A stretch of DNA of 64,000 nucleotides from NCBI GenBank assembly GCA_018054455.1, contig JAGPJL010000002.1:1-64000 (forward strand), in the 5' to 3' direction. The position numbers were made by a program, and so were the translations under genes. Below the pieces are notes generated by a model. The model was not told the origin of the DNA, made no database searches, and saw only the letters and a program-made list of their open reading frames with translations. Each line of letters begins with the position of its first letter. Position 1 is the stretch's first letter. This stretch comes from Parabacteroides sp. Its GTDB lineage: Bacteria; Bacteroidota; Bacteroidia; Bacteroidales; Tannerellaceae. This document shows positions 8,551 to 16,818 of this stretch, piece after piece.

Positions 8551-9636
8551 TCATCGGGGAGCTCTCCTGTAAAGAAATATCGCAATAACAGTGTAAATAA
8601 CGTTGGGGATCCATGCAGCCACCATTGGGCTAACATAGCCATTAATTGCGAATGTGGATGTTACAGTCATAAATAAGATGTAAGAGAAGCTAAGAGCCAG
8701 ACCAATACCAATATTTAGCCCCATTCCTCCTTTTATTTTCCTCGACGAGAGGGCTGCGCCTATCGTTGTTAGAATAAATGCAGCCATTACAGTTGCAAAA
8801 CGTTTATGATATTCAATTTGAAATGTTTGGATGTTTCCAATCCCCCTTTTCTTTTGCCGGTTAATGTAGACATTCAACTCGGGGGTTGTCATTGTTTCGC
8901 AATCGTTAACTGATATCAGAAAATCTGAAGGAACAATTGTTAGAGTCGTATCCTGACGGCTCCCGCTACGAATAGTTTCTTTCATTCCTTTAAAATCACG
9001 TATCATGTAATCGATAACCGTCCAGGTATAAAGGGAATCATACTTAATTGAATTGGCGGTAAGGCGGGAAATAAGCTTTTTATCCTTAAAGTGTTCCAAT
9101 GAAAAACGATAACCCATATTGGATCGTGCTTCATATCGGTCAAAGTAAGCAAAAACACCAGGTTCGACTTCCAACTGAACATTTTTGGCGTATGTCATTT
9201 CCTTGTTCTTTATATACTTATTTTGAAAATCGATACGGGTATTGTTTGCCGGTGGAATTATGAAACTATTCAACGTAAACGTTACAATGGCTATTATCGC
9301 CGCAGAAACAGCATAAGGCATCATTAACCTTCTAAAGCTCATTCCACTTGCGAGCATGGCAATAATTTCGGAATTGTCCGCCAGTTTCGATGTAAAGAAG
9401 ATTACTGCAATAAAGGTGAATAAAGGACTGAACAAGTTTGCAAAATAAGGTACAAAGTTCATGTAATAATCCATTACAATCGCTTTAAGCGGCACATTTG
9501 GTTGAAGGAACTTATCAATTTTTTCATTGATGTCGAATACAACCGATATGGAAATAATTAATATAATAGCAAATACATACGTTCCAAGGAACTGTTTGAT
9601 AATGTATTTATCGATCCGCTTTAATTTATATTTCAT
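8551..9636 (-). CDS. LptF/LptG-family permease (YjgP/YjgQ)
   Basis: A 361-residue inner-membrane protein of the LptF/LptG family, part of the ABC transporter that extracts lipopolysaccharide from the inner membrane. The N-terminal RIDKYIIKQFLGTYVFAIILII, a second membrane block around LFTFIAVIFFTSKLADNSEIIAMLASGMSFRRLMMPY (the coupling-helix region facing the LptB ATPase), a central periplasmic jellyroll-like region and three C-terminal membrane segments are all present. Only one such gene is seen here, so whether it acts as LptF or LptG cannot be told. It starts 3 bp after the tgt stop and is co-transcribed with it. Confidence 0.9.
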   Translation of the reverse strand: MKYKLKRIDKYIIKQFLGTYVFAIILIISISVVFDINEKIDKFLQPNVPLKAIVMDYYMNFVPYFANLFSPLFTFIAVIFFTSKLADNSEIIAMLASGMSFRRLMMPYAVSAAIIAIVTFTLNSFIIPPANNTRIDFQNKYIKNKEMTYAKNVQLEVEPGVFAYFDRYEARSNMGYRFSLEHFKDKKLISRLTANSIKYDSLYTWTVIDYMIRDFKGMKETIRSGSRQDTTLTIVPSDFLISVNDCETMTTPELNVYINRQKKRGIGNIQTFQIEYHKRFATVMAAFILTTIGAALSSRKIKGGMGLNIGIGLALSFSYILFMTVTSTFAINGYVSPMVAAWIPNVIYTVIAIFLYRRAPR

Positions 9637-9639
9637 AAA

Positions 9640-10770
9640 TTATAACCTGTTTGATAGTTGAATAACCATACCACTTTTCCATGAAGAGAAATCGCCGGTT
9701 ATTATATGTTTACGGGCTTCACCAACCAGCCATAAATAAAAAGCAAGATTGTGAATAGAAGCAATCTGTAAACCAAGCAGTTCGTTTGTTTTGAAAAGAT
9801 GGCGTACATAGGCTTTACTATAAAGAGAATCAACATATGAAGTTCCTTCTGTATCAAGAGGAGAGAAATCGTTTTCCCACTTCTGATTCCGCATATTCAT
9901 TGTTCCGTATCTGGTAAATAGTTGACCGTTACGGCCATTGCGCGTAGGCATGATGCAGTCGAACATATCAACACCACGTTCAATCGCCTCCAGCAAATTA
10001 ACCGGTGTGCCAACTCCCATCAAATAACGAGGTTTATCTTTAGGCAGTATTTCGTTTACTACCTCAATCATTTCGTACATCTTTTCCGTGGGTTCTCCAA
10101 CAGCTAATCCACCGATAGCATTACCGTCGGCTTCCTTTGCAGCGATATTCTCTGCTGCCTGAATTCTTAGATCCGGATACACACAGCCCTGAACAATTGG
10201 AAATAAGCTTTGGCTATATCCATATTTAGGATCGGTGCTGTTAAAACGCTCGAAACAACGATCAAGCCAACGTTCGGTAAGACCAAGCGACTCTTTTGCA
10301 TAATTGTAATCGGCATCACCCGGACAGCACTCGTCAAATGCCATAATAATATCAGCTCCTATAGTACGCTCTATATCCATCACCTTCTCGGGAGTAAACA
10401 TGTGTTTAGATCCGTCGATATGAGAACGAAATTCGGCTCCTTCCTCATGCAGCTTTCTGTTTTCTGCAAGCGAGAACACTTGAAAACCTCCGCTATCAGT
10501 CAGGATGGGACGATCCCAGCTATTAAATTTATGCAAACCACCAGCCTGTTCAAGGATTTCCAATCCGGGACGCAGATATAAATGGTACGTATTACCAAGG
10601 ATAATCTGAGCCTTGATATCATCTTTCAGCTCGGTCATATGTACAGCCTTAACAGACCCTTGTGTACCAACTGGCATAAAAATAGGCGTCTCAATTACCC
10701 CGTGATCGGTAGTAATTAAGCCCGCCCTCGCATTTGTCTTCGTATCTTTGTATTGTAATTCGAATTTCAT
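9640..10770 (-). CDS. tgt: Queuine/preQ1 tRNA-ribosyltransferase
   Basis: A 376-residue TIM-barrel enzyme that swaps guanine 34 of GUN-anticodon tRNAs for preQ1. The general base Asp92 sits in LTDSGGFQVFSL and the nucleophile Asp271 in DMFDCIMPTRNGRNGQ; GGLAVGEP contacts the base. The usual zinc site (C-x-C-x2-C...H) is absent: the corresponding region, about residues 301-325, reads FSPLDTEGTSYVDSLYSKAYVRH and no cysteine follows Cys272. I recall the same loss in other Bacteroidales Tgt proteins, so it seems lineage-wide rather than damage. First gene of an operon with the LptF/G permease. Confidence 0.95.
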   Translation of the reverse strand: MKFELQYKDTKTNARAGLITTDHGVIETPIFMPVGTQGSVKAVHMTELKDDIKAQIILGNTYHLYLRPGLEILEQAGGLHKFNSWDRPILTDSGGFQVFSLAENRKLHEEGAEFRSHIDGSKHMFTPEKVMDIERTIGADIIMAFDECCPGDADYNYAKESLGLTERWLDRCFERFNSTDPKYGYSQSLFPIVQGCVYPDLRIQAAENIAAKEADGNAIGGLAVGEPTEKMYEMIEVVNEILPKDKPRYLMGVGTPVNLLEAIERGVDMFDCIMPTRNGRNGQLFTRYGTMNMRNQKWENDFSPLDTEGTSYVDSLYSKAYVRHLFKTNELLGLQIASIHNLAFYLWLVGEARKHIITGDFSSWKSGMVIQLSNRL

Positions 10771-10786
10771 TCGGTCAAATTTTACG

Positions 10787-10818
10787 CAAAGGTACTTCTT
10801 TACTTAATAAGGAACAAA
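10787..10818 (-). promoter_or_regulatory. Promoter for tgt operon
   Basis: On the minus strand: TTTG (10818-10815), a 20-bp spacer, TACCTTTG (10794-10787). This is one of the best matches to the Bacteroidetes consensus in the window. The ATG lies 17 bp downstream. Confidence 0.7.
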
Positions 10819-10828
10819 AGATGAAAGG

Positions 10829-12415
10829 CTAAAATCCGAATTCGTCTACTTCGATTTCTTTAATTTCTTCCACTTTTGGTTTAGATGCAAACTGATGCAC
10901 TACATTTGCCTTAACAATGATGGCCCTGTCTGGTCTGGCCGGACATATAGATTCGCATCCTCCGCAACCGATACAGATTTCAGGTTCTACTTTTGGAATT
11001 CTTAAATCACCTTTGTAGGGAACCATCTTTACAGCCTGAGTCGGACAGTGTTCGGAACAAGCCCCACAGTCGGTACCATCAATCTCTACAATACATCTGT
11101 TTTTAAAGAAATGGGCAATTCCTACCTGGGTTGTTACTTTTTCTTCCTTAGTTAATGGCTTGATAGCATGGTTAGGGCATACGTCCGAGCATACAGTGCA
11201 TTCATAATTGCAATAGCTATTGTCGTAATCAAGGTGCGGTTTCAATAAATATCCTAATCCAAATTCTAATCCCGCAGGTTTTAAAATATGTGTAGGGCAT
11301 TGAACAACACACAGATGGCAACCCGTGCAAGTGTCTTTAAACCGTTCGAGACTTAAAGATCCTGGAGGAGTTATGGGTGGCCAGTTTGAATTATCTTCCT
11401 TACCATGTGCTCTTTTTTTACCGTGTGAAGCATGTTGAGCAATTGCTGTTACTATTGGAATTGATGACGCAACCGTGATACCTGTTGTTAGAAAGGAACG
11501 TCTGCTGGCAAAAGCTTTCTGCGATTCGATGGGCGCGCTTTTATCAACCAATTTGTGTTTCGAAAACATCGGATTCATATTGTAATGTAATGCATTTTTG
11601 GAGCAGGACGTTACACAATTAAAACAATCCACACAACGTGAATTGTCTACCTCCATGGTTTCCACATTAATAGCTTCTGCTTTACAAGACTTTTCACATT
11701 TTCCACATTGTATGCACGAATTTTTGTCAAAATTTATACTCAAAAATGAATAACGAGACACCAGACTCAATAACGCCCCAACCGGACAAAGGGTATTACA
11801 AAACAACCTTCCGCGAAGTGTTACCAAGAGAATGAAAAGTAAAAGAATACTACCTCCTGCAATTACTGCAGGAATAGTAACAGACTCTACTGTTACGTGG
11901 TAAAGTGTATAATTGTCAAATTTCATAAGACCATCAGCTATGAGGTTATTTCCCCACATCACTAAAGGCCTGAAAAGATTACTCACTATTCTTCCAAAAT
12001 TGCTGTAAGGGTCTAAAAGCAGCAGGAGTTCAATAGATCCAAATACAGCAAGAACAGCTGTTAGTCCCAGCAATCCGTATCGAAGCCAATTAAGAGGCTT
12101 ACGAAAAACAAACCGACGAGATCCTTTTTTCTTTTTCTTTCCAATGCAATAAATGCGATTAATTATGTCTTGTAAAACTCCTGCCGGGCAAATAACCGAA
12201 CAATAGATGCGTCCGAATACAAGGACAAGCAAAAATTGAGCGATAAGAATCCATATTATTCCAGCTAATATTGCAGGGACCAGTTGAATATGTAAAAGAT
12301 TGTGCAGACTTTCCGGAAGAAGATTTGCAAAGTCAACAAAGTATAAAAATATGGGTACGAAAAAGAGGATTGCGAGGAGAACCCGCAATCCTTTCAATAT
12401 CTTAGACTGTTTCAT
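10829..12415 (-). CDS. NapH/NapG-like membrane iron-sulfur fusion protein
   Basis: A 528-residue electron-transfer protein. Residues 1-220 look like NapH: four hydrophobic segments and two C-x3-CP motifs (FGRIYCSVICPAG near 72-77 and GRLFCNTLCPVGA near 206-210). Two cytoplasmic-type [4Fe-4S] motifs follow (CIQCGKCEKSC and CVDCFNCVTSC, 234-271). Then a twin-arginine segment (SRRSFLTTG, Arg305-Arg306, hydrophobic to about 327) precedes a NapG-like domain with four more clusters (from CTGCHLCVVQC at 363 to CIGCGGCESIC at 481-491). Expected role: oxidising menaquinol and passing electrons to a periplasmic reductase. No reductase subunit is seen here. It overlaps the stop of the DUF362 gene by 1 bp, so the two are translationally coupled. 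Confidence 0.85.
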   Translation of the reverse strand: MKQSKILKGLRVLLAILFFVPIFLYFVDFANLLPESLHNLLHIQLVPAILAGIIWILIAQFLLVLVFGRIYCSVICPAGVLQDIINRIYCIGKKKKKGSRRFVFRKPLNWLRYGLLGLTAVLAVFGSIELLLLLDPYSNFGRIVSNLFRPLVMWGNNLIADGLMKFDNYTLYHVTVESVTIPAVIAGGSILLLFILLVTLRGRLFCNTLCPVGALLSLVSRYSFLSINFDKNSCIQCGKCEKSCKAEAINVETMEVDNSRCVDCFNCVTSCSKNALHYNMNPMFSKHKLVDKSAPIESQKAFASRRSFLTTGITVASSIPIVTAIAQHASHGKKRAHGKEDNSNWPPITPPGSLSLERFKDTCTGCHLCVVQCPTHILKPAGLEFGLGYLLKPHLDYDNSYCNYECTVCSDVCPNHAIKPLTKEEKVTTQVGIAHFFKNRCIVEIDGTDCGACSEHCPTQAVKMVPYKGDLRIPKVEPEICIGCGGCESICPARPDRAIIVKANVVHQFASKPKVEEIKEIEVDEFGF

Positions 12416-13347
12416 TATATCTTAATACGTTTGATCGTTATTTTATCCAGGTTTGAAGTCCCAAGTTTTAAGGCTTCACCTTTTTTGATATGGCCAACGG
12501 CACTTATATCCAATTTCTCAACCTGATTAAAGAATTTAAGAGCAGCAGTATCTGTTGCAACAATGTTAGGAGAGGCTATAAGCGTTTTAAGCTGAGCTAC
12601 ATCCGCTAAACTCTTTCCCTGCGGACCATTGTGATGCATTATACGGTATGCGTCAACTATATTTAATACAGGCTTTTTATTCCAGGTACAAATATCGGCA
12701 ATACACTGTTGCAAATCATTTGAATGGAAAAAGCGTCTGTCCCATACAATACCCATATAGTTTTTCATAGCGCAAGTCAACTTAGCTCCTCCATGGTTTT
12801 TAAGAACAGGAACATTGATCCAAACATCTGCTTCAATCAATGATTCGTGTATCATTGCATTCTTTAGAGTAACTCCATTTGGAATAGAAACATTCTTGTA
12901 ATACTTCTCATCATTGCCAGGCACTATTACACCGCCTGCTCTTTTTACAGCAGCAGCAATACCGCTGGTTTCATAACATTTTTGCCAGTTATCACACGTA
13001 TGATCAAATACTGTTACTTTTTGGGCACCAGCAGCAAGGCATTTTTTTACCAGAGCTTCAACAAGTTGCGGATTCGTATTTCCAGCCATTTCCGGAGAGC
13101 GATCCCAGCCAATATTTGGCTTAATAACAACTTTTTGTCCTTTTTTAACGAACTTACCAATACCGCCTAAAGCTTCCAGCGCTTTATTTAGCATAACGGC
13201 AGGTTCTCCACCCATAACTGCAACTAAATCCGGAGCTTTTTCTACAGCAACGGTGTTAGAAGATAAAGCAGCTTGCAAACCTTCAAAATTTAGTGTTAGG
13301 GCAGCTCCTGCTACCGCACTGGTCTTTAAAAAATCACGACGTTTCAT
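12415..13347 (-). CDS. Tat-exported DUF362 protein
   Basis: A 310-residue protein whose start MKRRDFLKTSAVAGAALTL is a twin-arginine (Tat) signal, so it is predicted to be exported folded, probably with a cofactor. The body is a DUF362 domain: KGQKVVIKPNIGWDR, NPQLVEALVKKCLAAGAQKVTVFDH, DVWINVPVLKNHGGAKLTCAMKNYMGI and ATDTAALKFF are family blocks. DUF362 proteins frequently accompany ferredoxins but their reaction is unknown. It is the first gene of a two-gene operon with the NapH/NapG-like fusion, which suggests that it is an electron acceptor or assembly partner of that protein. Confidence 0.87.
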   Translation of the reverse strand: MKRRDFLKTSAVAGAALTLNFEGLQAALSSNTVAVEKAPDLVAVMGGEPAVMLNKALEALGGIGKFVKKGQKVVIKPNIGWDRSPEMAGNTNPQLVEALVKKCLAAGAQKVTVFDHTCDNWQKCYETSGIAAAVKRAGGVIVPGNDEKYYKNVSIPNGVTLKNAMIHESLIEADVWINVPVLKNHGGAKLTCAMKNYMGIVWDRRFFHSNDLQQCIADICTWNKKPVLNIVDAYRIMHHNGPQGKSLADVAQLKTLIASPNIVATDTAALKFFNQVEKLDISAVGHIKKGEALKLGTSNLDKITIKRIKI

Positions 13348-13395
13348 ATTGCTTATTTAAGGTGTTAAATTATTCTTTGCACATTAACGAACTAA

Positions 13396-13403
13396 CAAAT
13401 ATA
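13396..13403 (-). promoter_or_regulatory. Putative -7 box for the DUF362 operon
   Basis: The minus strand reads TATATTTG, 49 bp upstream of the DUF362 start. The nearest upstream TTG on that strand is 15 bp away, shorter than ideal. Confidence 0.4.
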
Positions 13404-13570
13404 ATGCTATTATTATTACAACAGTAACTTTTTATGCAAAAAAGTGCAAACGATATAGTGTGTTTATTAGTTCGTAGGTAACTGGGCTAGTTTATTATAG
13501 TCATTGAGTCACTTTATAGTGGGATTGACTTCTTTTGGTTATATTTGTCCAATGAAACATGAATAATAAA

Positions 13571-14377
13571 ATGGAACTATATCACTATACCACATTAGAA
13601 TCATTTTGGAAAATGATTTCAATGTCAGCGGAAAACGAAAAGGTAAATATCGAGTTGTTTAACATAATGCATCGCATGGAAAACGGTGAGTCGCCTTATG
13701 GCCTCTCTGTTTTAAGAAGAGCGATAGGAGAATACGAATCAAGAAATAATATTCCTTCTGAACAGAGTAAAATAGAAGTCCCTTTTTTTAGGAACGACCG
13801 GGTTATGCTGGTTGGGCCTGATAAAGAAATGTATATATTCCCTTTATCAGAATGCCCGGACAATAAAGAGTGGTGGACTTCCGTATCTTCATCAGAGACA
13901 AAAGTAGCTATCGGATTCGACTACCTGGCATTGGTGGATTATTGTATTTCAGCAAATTTGTTTTTGCTAAAATGCAAGTACGATGAAGCAAAGGCATTGG
14001 AGGTGTTTGTTAATCAGCTTGATACCGAATACGACACATTCGATTATGATGAAGAACACAGCAGGTTTAGCGTACACACCAAGTTCTTCTCTATGATGTA
14101 TAATGCTTGTCTGGAAGTAGATGATCCTGCAAAATCCGATTCAAAGGAATGGCGTTTAACTTCATTTGCTTCTCCACTTGAAGCATCGTATACTTACAAA
14201 GATGGAAAAATTATTCCTTTTGAGTTGTTGAAACTTCCACAGAATGTGATAAAAAGTATTTGTATTCAAACAAATGGGTATTGCGACATCGTTATTAGTG
14301 GTATATTAGGTTTACTAGAGAAAGAAGGATTTGATACCGAAGTTATTGAAATCCGTAAATCTGCCATACACGTATAA
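13571..14377 (+). CDS. DUF2971-like protein
   Basis: A 268-residue protein beginning MELYHYTTLESFWKMI, the usual opening of DUF2971 proteins (xxYHYTSLxxxxxI). An in-frame ATG 12 bp upstream (13559) is possible, but a -7-like box TATATTTG lies at 13540-13547, which makes the downstream ATG more likely. The middle has WWTSVSSSETKVAIGFDY and the C-terminal half LEVDDPAKSDSKEWRLTSFA, the place where the family shows a conserved (K/D)x-E-WR motif. No signal peptide or membrane segment is visible. The family is often found near defence or accessory genes, but here it sits alone upstream of a helicase gene. Function unknown. Confidence 0.7.
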   Translation: MELYHYTTLESFWKMISMSAENEKVNIELFNIMHRMENGESPYGLSVLRRAIGEYESRNNIPSEQSKIEVPFFRNDRVMLVGPDKEMYIFPLSECPDNKEWWTSVSSSETKVAIGFDYLALVDYCISANLFLLKCKYDEAKALEVFVNQLDTEYDTFDYDEEHSRFSVHTKFFSMMYNACLEVDDPAKSDSKEWRLTSFASPLEASYTYKDGKIIPFELLKLPQNVIKSICIQTNGYCDIVISGILGLLEKEGFDTEVIEIRKSAIHV

Positions 14378-14420
14378 CTGATATTTTTTATAATTTTGTA
14401 CGCTTAAAAAAAGAAACCCT

Positions 14421-16745
14421 GTGAAAGAATACCTTACTCATTTAAATGATAGCCAGCGTGAGGCCGTAACCTATACCGACGGACCTTCACTGGTAATTGC
14501 CGGTGCTGGTTCGGGCAAAACGAGGGTGCTGACTTATAAAATTGCTTACCTGCTCCAACAGGGATTTCCTGCTCAATCCATTTTGGCTCTAACGTTCACT
14601 AATAAAGCAGCGCGCGAGATGAAAGAACGTATTTCTTCCATGGTAGGGGCCGAACAGGCTCGTAGATTATGGATGGGAACGTTTCACTCTATTTTTTCAC
14701 GTATCCTCAGAAATGAGGCATCTTATCTTGGATACCCTTCTGGATTTACCATTTATGATTCAACAGACTCTAAAAGTTTGCTCAAGTCAATCATTAAAGA
14801 AATGCAACTCGATGATAAAGTATATCGGGTAGGGACGGTTCAAAGCCGAATTTCCAATGCAAAGAATTCGCTGGTAACGGTCAAAGCTTACGAACAGAGC
14901 AAAGAGCTTCTCGAATCAGACATGCACTCGAAAACTCCACTGATTTCGGAGATATATAAACGTTATCAGGCAAGGTGCAAACAAGCTGGAGCGATGGACT
15001 TTGATGATTTATTGCTTCAGACAAACATACTCTTCAGAGATTTCCCCGAAGTGCTGGAAAAGTACAGACGTTTTTTTCAATATATCTTAGTCGACGAGTA
15101 TCAGGATACCAACTTTGCCCAGCATTTAATTGTGCAGCGTTTAAGTGAAATACATCAGCGGATTTGCGTGGTGGGGGATGATGCGCAGAGTATTTATTCT
15201 TTCCGTGGAGCTAATATTGATAATATACTTAAGTTTAAGAGTACCTATTCGGGTTGCCGTGTATTTAAGCTTGAGCGCAATTATCGTTCTACGCAATCGA
15301 TCGTTAATGCTGCCAACAGCTTGATTCAGAAGAATAAGGAGCAAATACACAAGACGGTTTATTCAGAAAATAATGTTGGCGAAAAGATTCGGGTAACCTC
15401 GTCTTATTCCGATTATGAAGAAGGATACATTATTGCAGGAAAGATCGCAGAGATGCGCATGCTGGGAAATCATTATAGCTTTTCCGATTTTGCTATTTTA
15501 TATCGCACCAATGCGCAGAGTCGTATTTTGGAAGAAGCGTTGCGTAAACGAAATATTCCTTATAAAATATATGGGGGGCTGTCTTTCTATCAGCGAAAAG
15601 AGATAAAGGATATTATTTCTTACTTTAGAGTTATTGTAAATCCTCATGATGAAGAGGCGCTGAAGCGTATTATAAATTATCCGGCCAGAGGCATTGGAGA
15701 AACGACTGTGAATAAATTGGTTTCGGTTGCTTCGGAAAACGATGTGAGTCTGTGGACTATCTTGCAGAATCCTACCGCATATTCTCTGCCTGTTAATAAA
15801 GGGACTTTTAATAAGCTTACCGGATTTCGCGAGCTAATGGAGGGTTTTATGGCCCGAAATGAGGAGCTTTCGGTAGATGAGTTGGCTGGAATAGTGGTTA
15901 AGGATAGTGGTATAGTTGGCTCGCTGTTTCAGGATCGGTCGGTCGAAGGAATAAGCAAACAAGAAAACCTGGAGGAATTAATAAAAGGTATTGCCGAGTT
16001 TTCTGAAATAAAGAGGGAAGAAGGGGCTGAGAGTATAAAAATGGCTGATTTCTTGTCGGAAGTTTCATTGCTAACCGATCAGGATAATGATAAAGATGAG
16101 TTCAATAATAAAGTGACGCTAATGACCGTTCATTCGGCGAAAGGGCTTGAATTTAAAAATGTATTTGTAGTCGGAATGGAGGAAGATCTTTTTCCATCAC
16201 AGATGGCGAAAGACAATCCACGGGCCATCGAGGAGGAGAGAAGGCTTTTCTATGTAGCTATAACACGAGCAGAAGAAAATTGCATGCTAACCTATGCAAA
16301 AAGCCGATTCCGCAACGGGCAAAGCACAATTTGTTCGCCCAGTCGTTTCCTCAAAGATATTGATGCGGAATTTTTAAATAATCCCTCTGCACCAGCCACT
16401 GAAGATACGTTTGCCGCGCAACGCGCAAAATATCAGGAGTCTGCTCTTGCTTCATTTCGAAAACAATCCGAAACCGACGATCATTTTACATCGCCTGTTA
16501 CGTCCGAAGCAAAACAACGTGTGGCACGACTAACCAAAATCGAAAATGCCACACCTCAGACAGGTGCATCTGCATTTAAAGGTACAGAATTACTGGTTGG
16601 AAGCCGTGTGCGGCACGATCGATTCGGCGAAGGAGAAGTAATGGCTATTGAAGGAACAGACGCCAATCAAAAAGCAACTGTTGAGTTTGATAACTTTGGT
16701 CAAAAGCAATTGCTTCTTAAATTTGCTAAACTTACAATTCTTTAG
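14421..16745 (+). CDS. pcrA: ATP-dependent DNA helicase, UvrD/PcrA/Rep family
   Basis: A 774-residue superfamily 1A helicase that unwinds DNA 3' to 5' during repair and replication restart. The start is a GTG at 14421, giving MKEYLTHLNDSQREAVTY, the normal N-terminus of the family. Motifs in order: Q motif LNDSQREAV, Walker A AGAGSGKTR (27-35), Ia LTFTNKAAREM, Walker B LVDEYQDTN, III GDDAQSIYSFRGA, IV LERNYRS, V TVHSAKGLEFKNVFVVG and VI EEERRLFYVAITRA. The C-terminal tail from about 715 (VGSRVRHDRFGEGEVMAIEG) is the Tudor-like domain typical of PcrA, which supports PcrA/UvrD rather than Rep. A TAATTTTG box at 14391-14398 may be its promoter. Confidence 0.95.
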   Translation: MKEYLTHLNDSQREAVTYTDGPSLVIAGAGSGKTRVLTYKIAYLLQQGFPAQSILALTFTNKAAREMKERISSMVGAEQARRLWMGTFHSIFSRILRNEASYLGYPSGFTIYDSTDSKSLLKSIIKEMQLDDKVYRVGTVQSRISNAKNSLVTVKAYEQSKELLESDMHSKTPLISEIYKRYQARCKQAGAMDFDDLLLQTNILFRDFPEVLEKYRRFFQYILVDEYQDTNFAQHLIVQRLSEIHQRICVVGDDAQSIYSFRGANIDNILKFKSTYSGCRVFKLERNYRSTQSIVNAANSLIQKNKEQIHKTVYSENNVGEKIRVTSSYSDYEEGYIIAGKIAEMRMLGNHYSFSDFAILYRTNAQSRILEEALRKRNIPYKIYGGLSFYQRKEIKDIISYFRVIVNPHDEEALKRIINYPARGIGETTVNKLVSVASENDVSLWTILQNPTAYSLPVNKGTFNKLTGFRELMEGFMARNEELSVDELAGIVVKDSGIVGSLFQDRSVEGISKQENLEELIKGIAEFSEIKREEGAESIKMADFLSEVSLLTDQDNDKDEFNNKVTLMTVHSAKGLEFKNVFVVGMEEDLFPSQMAKDNPRAIEEERRLFYVAITRAEENCMLTYAKSRFRNGQSTICSPSRFLKDIDAEFLNNPSAPATEDTFAAQRAKYQESALASFRKQSETDDHFTSPVTSEAKQRVARLTKIENATPQTGASAFKGTELLVGSRVRHDRFGEGEVMAIEGTDANQKATVEFDNFGQKQLLLKFAKLTIL

Positions 16746-16780
16746 AAATTAAAGACTTCGTGTACATAAGGCTTTTTTTG

Positions 16781-16788
16781 TATCTTTG
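16781..16788 (+). promoter_or_regulatory. Putative -7 box for nspC
   Basis: TATCTTTG lies 30 bp upstream of the nspC ATG. The -33 position holds TTCG (16757-16760) at a 20-bp spacer, a degenerate match to TTTG. Confidence 0.45.
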
Positions 16789-16818
16789 TACCCTTAATAA
16801 AGATAATATAGATTTAAA

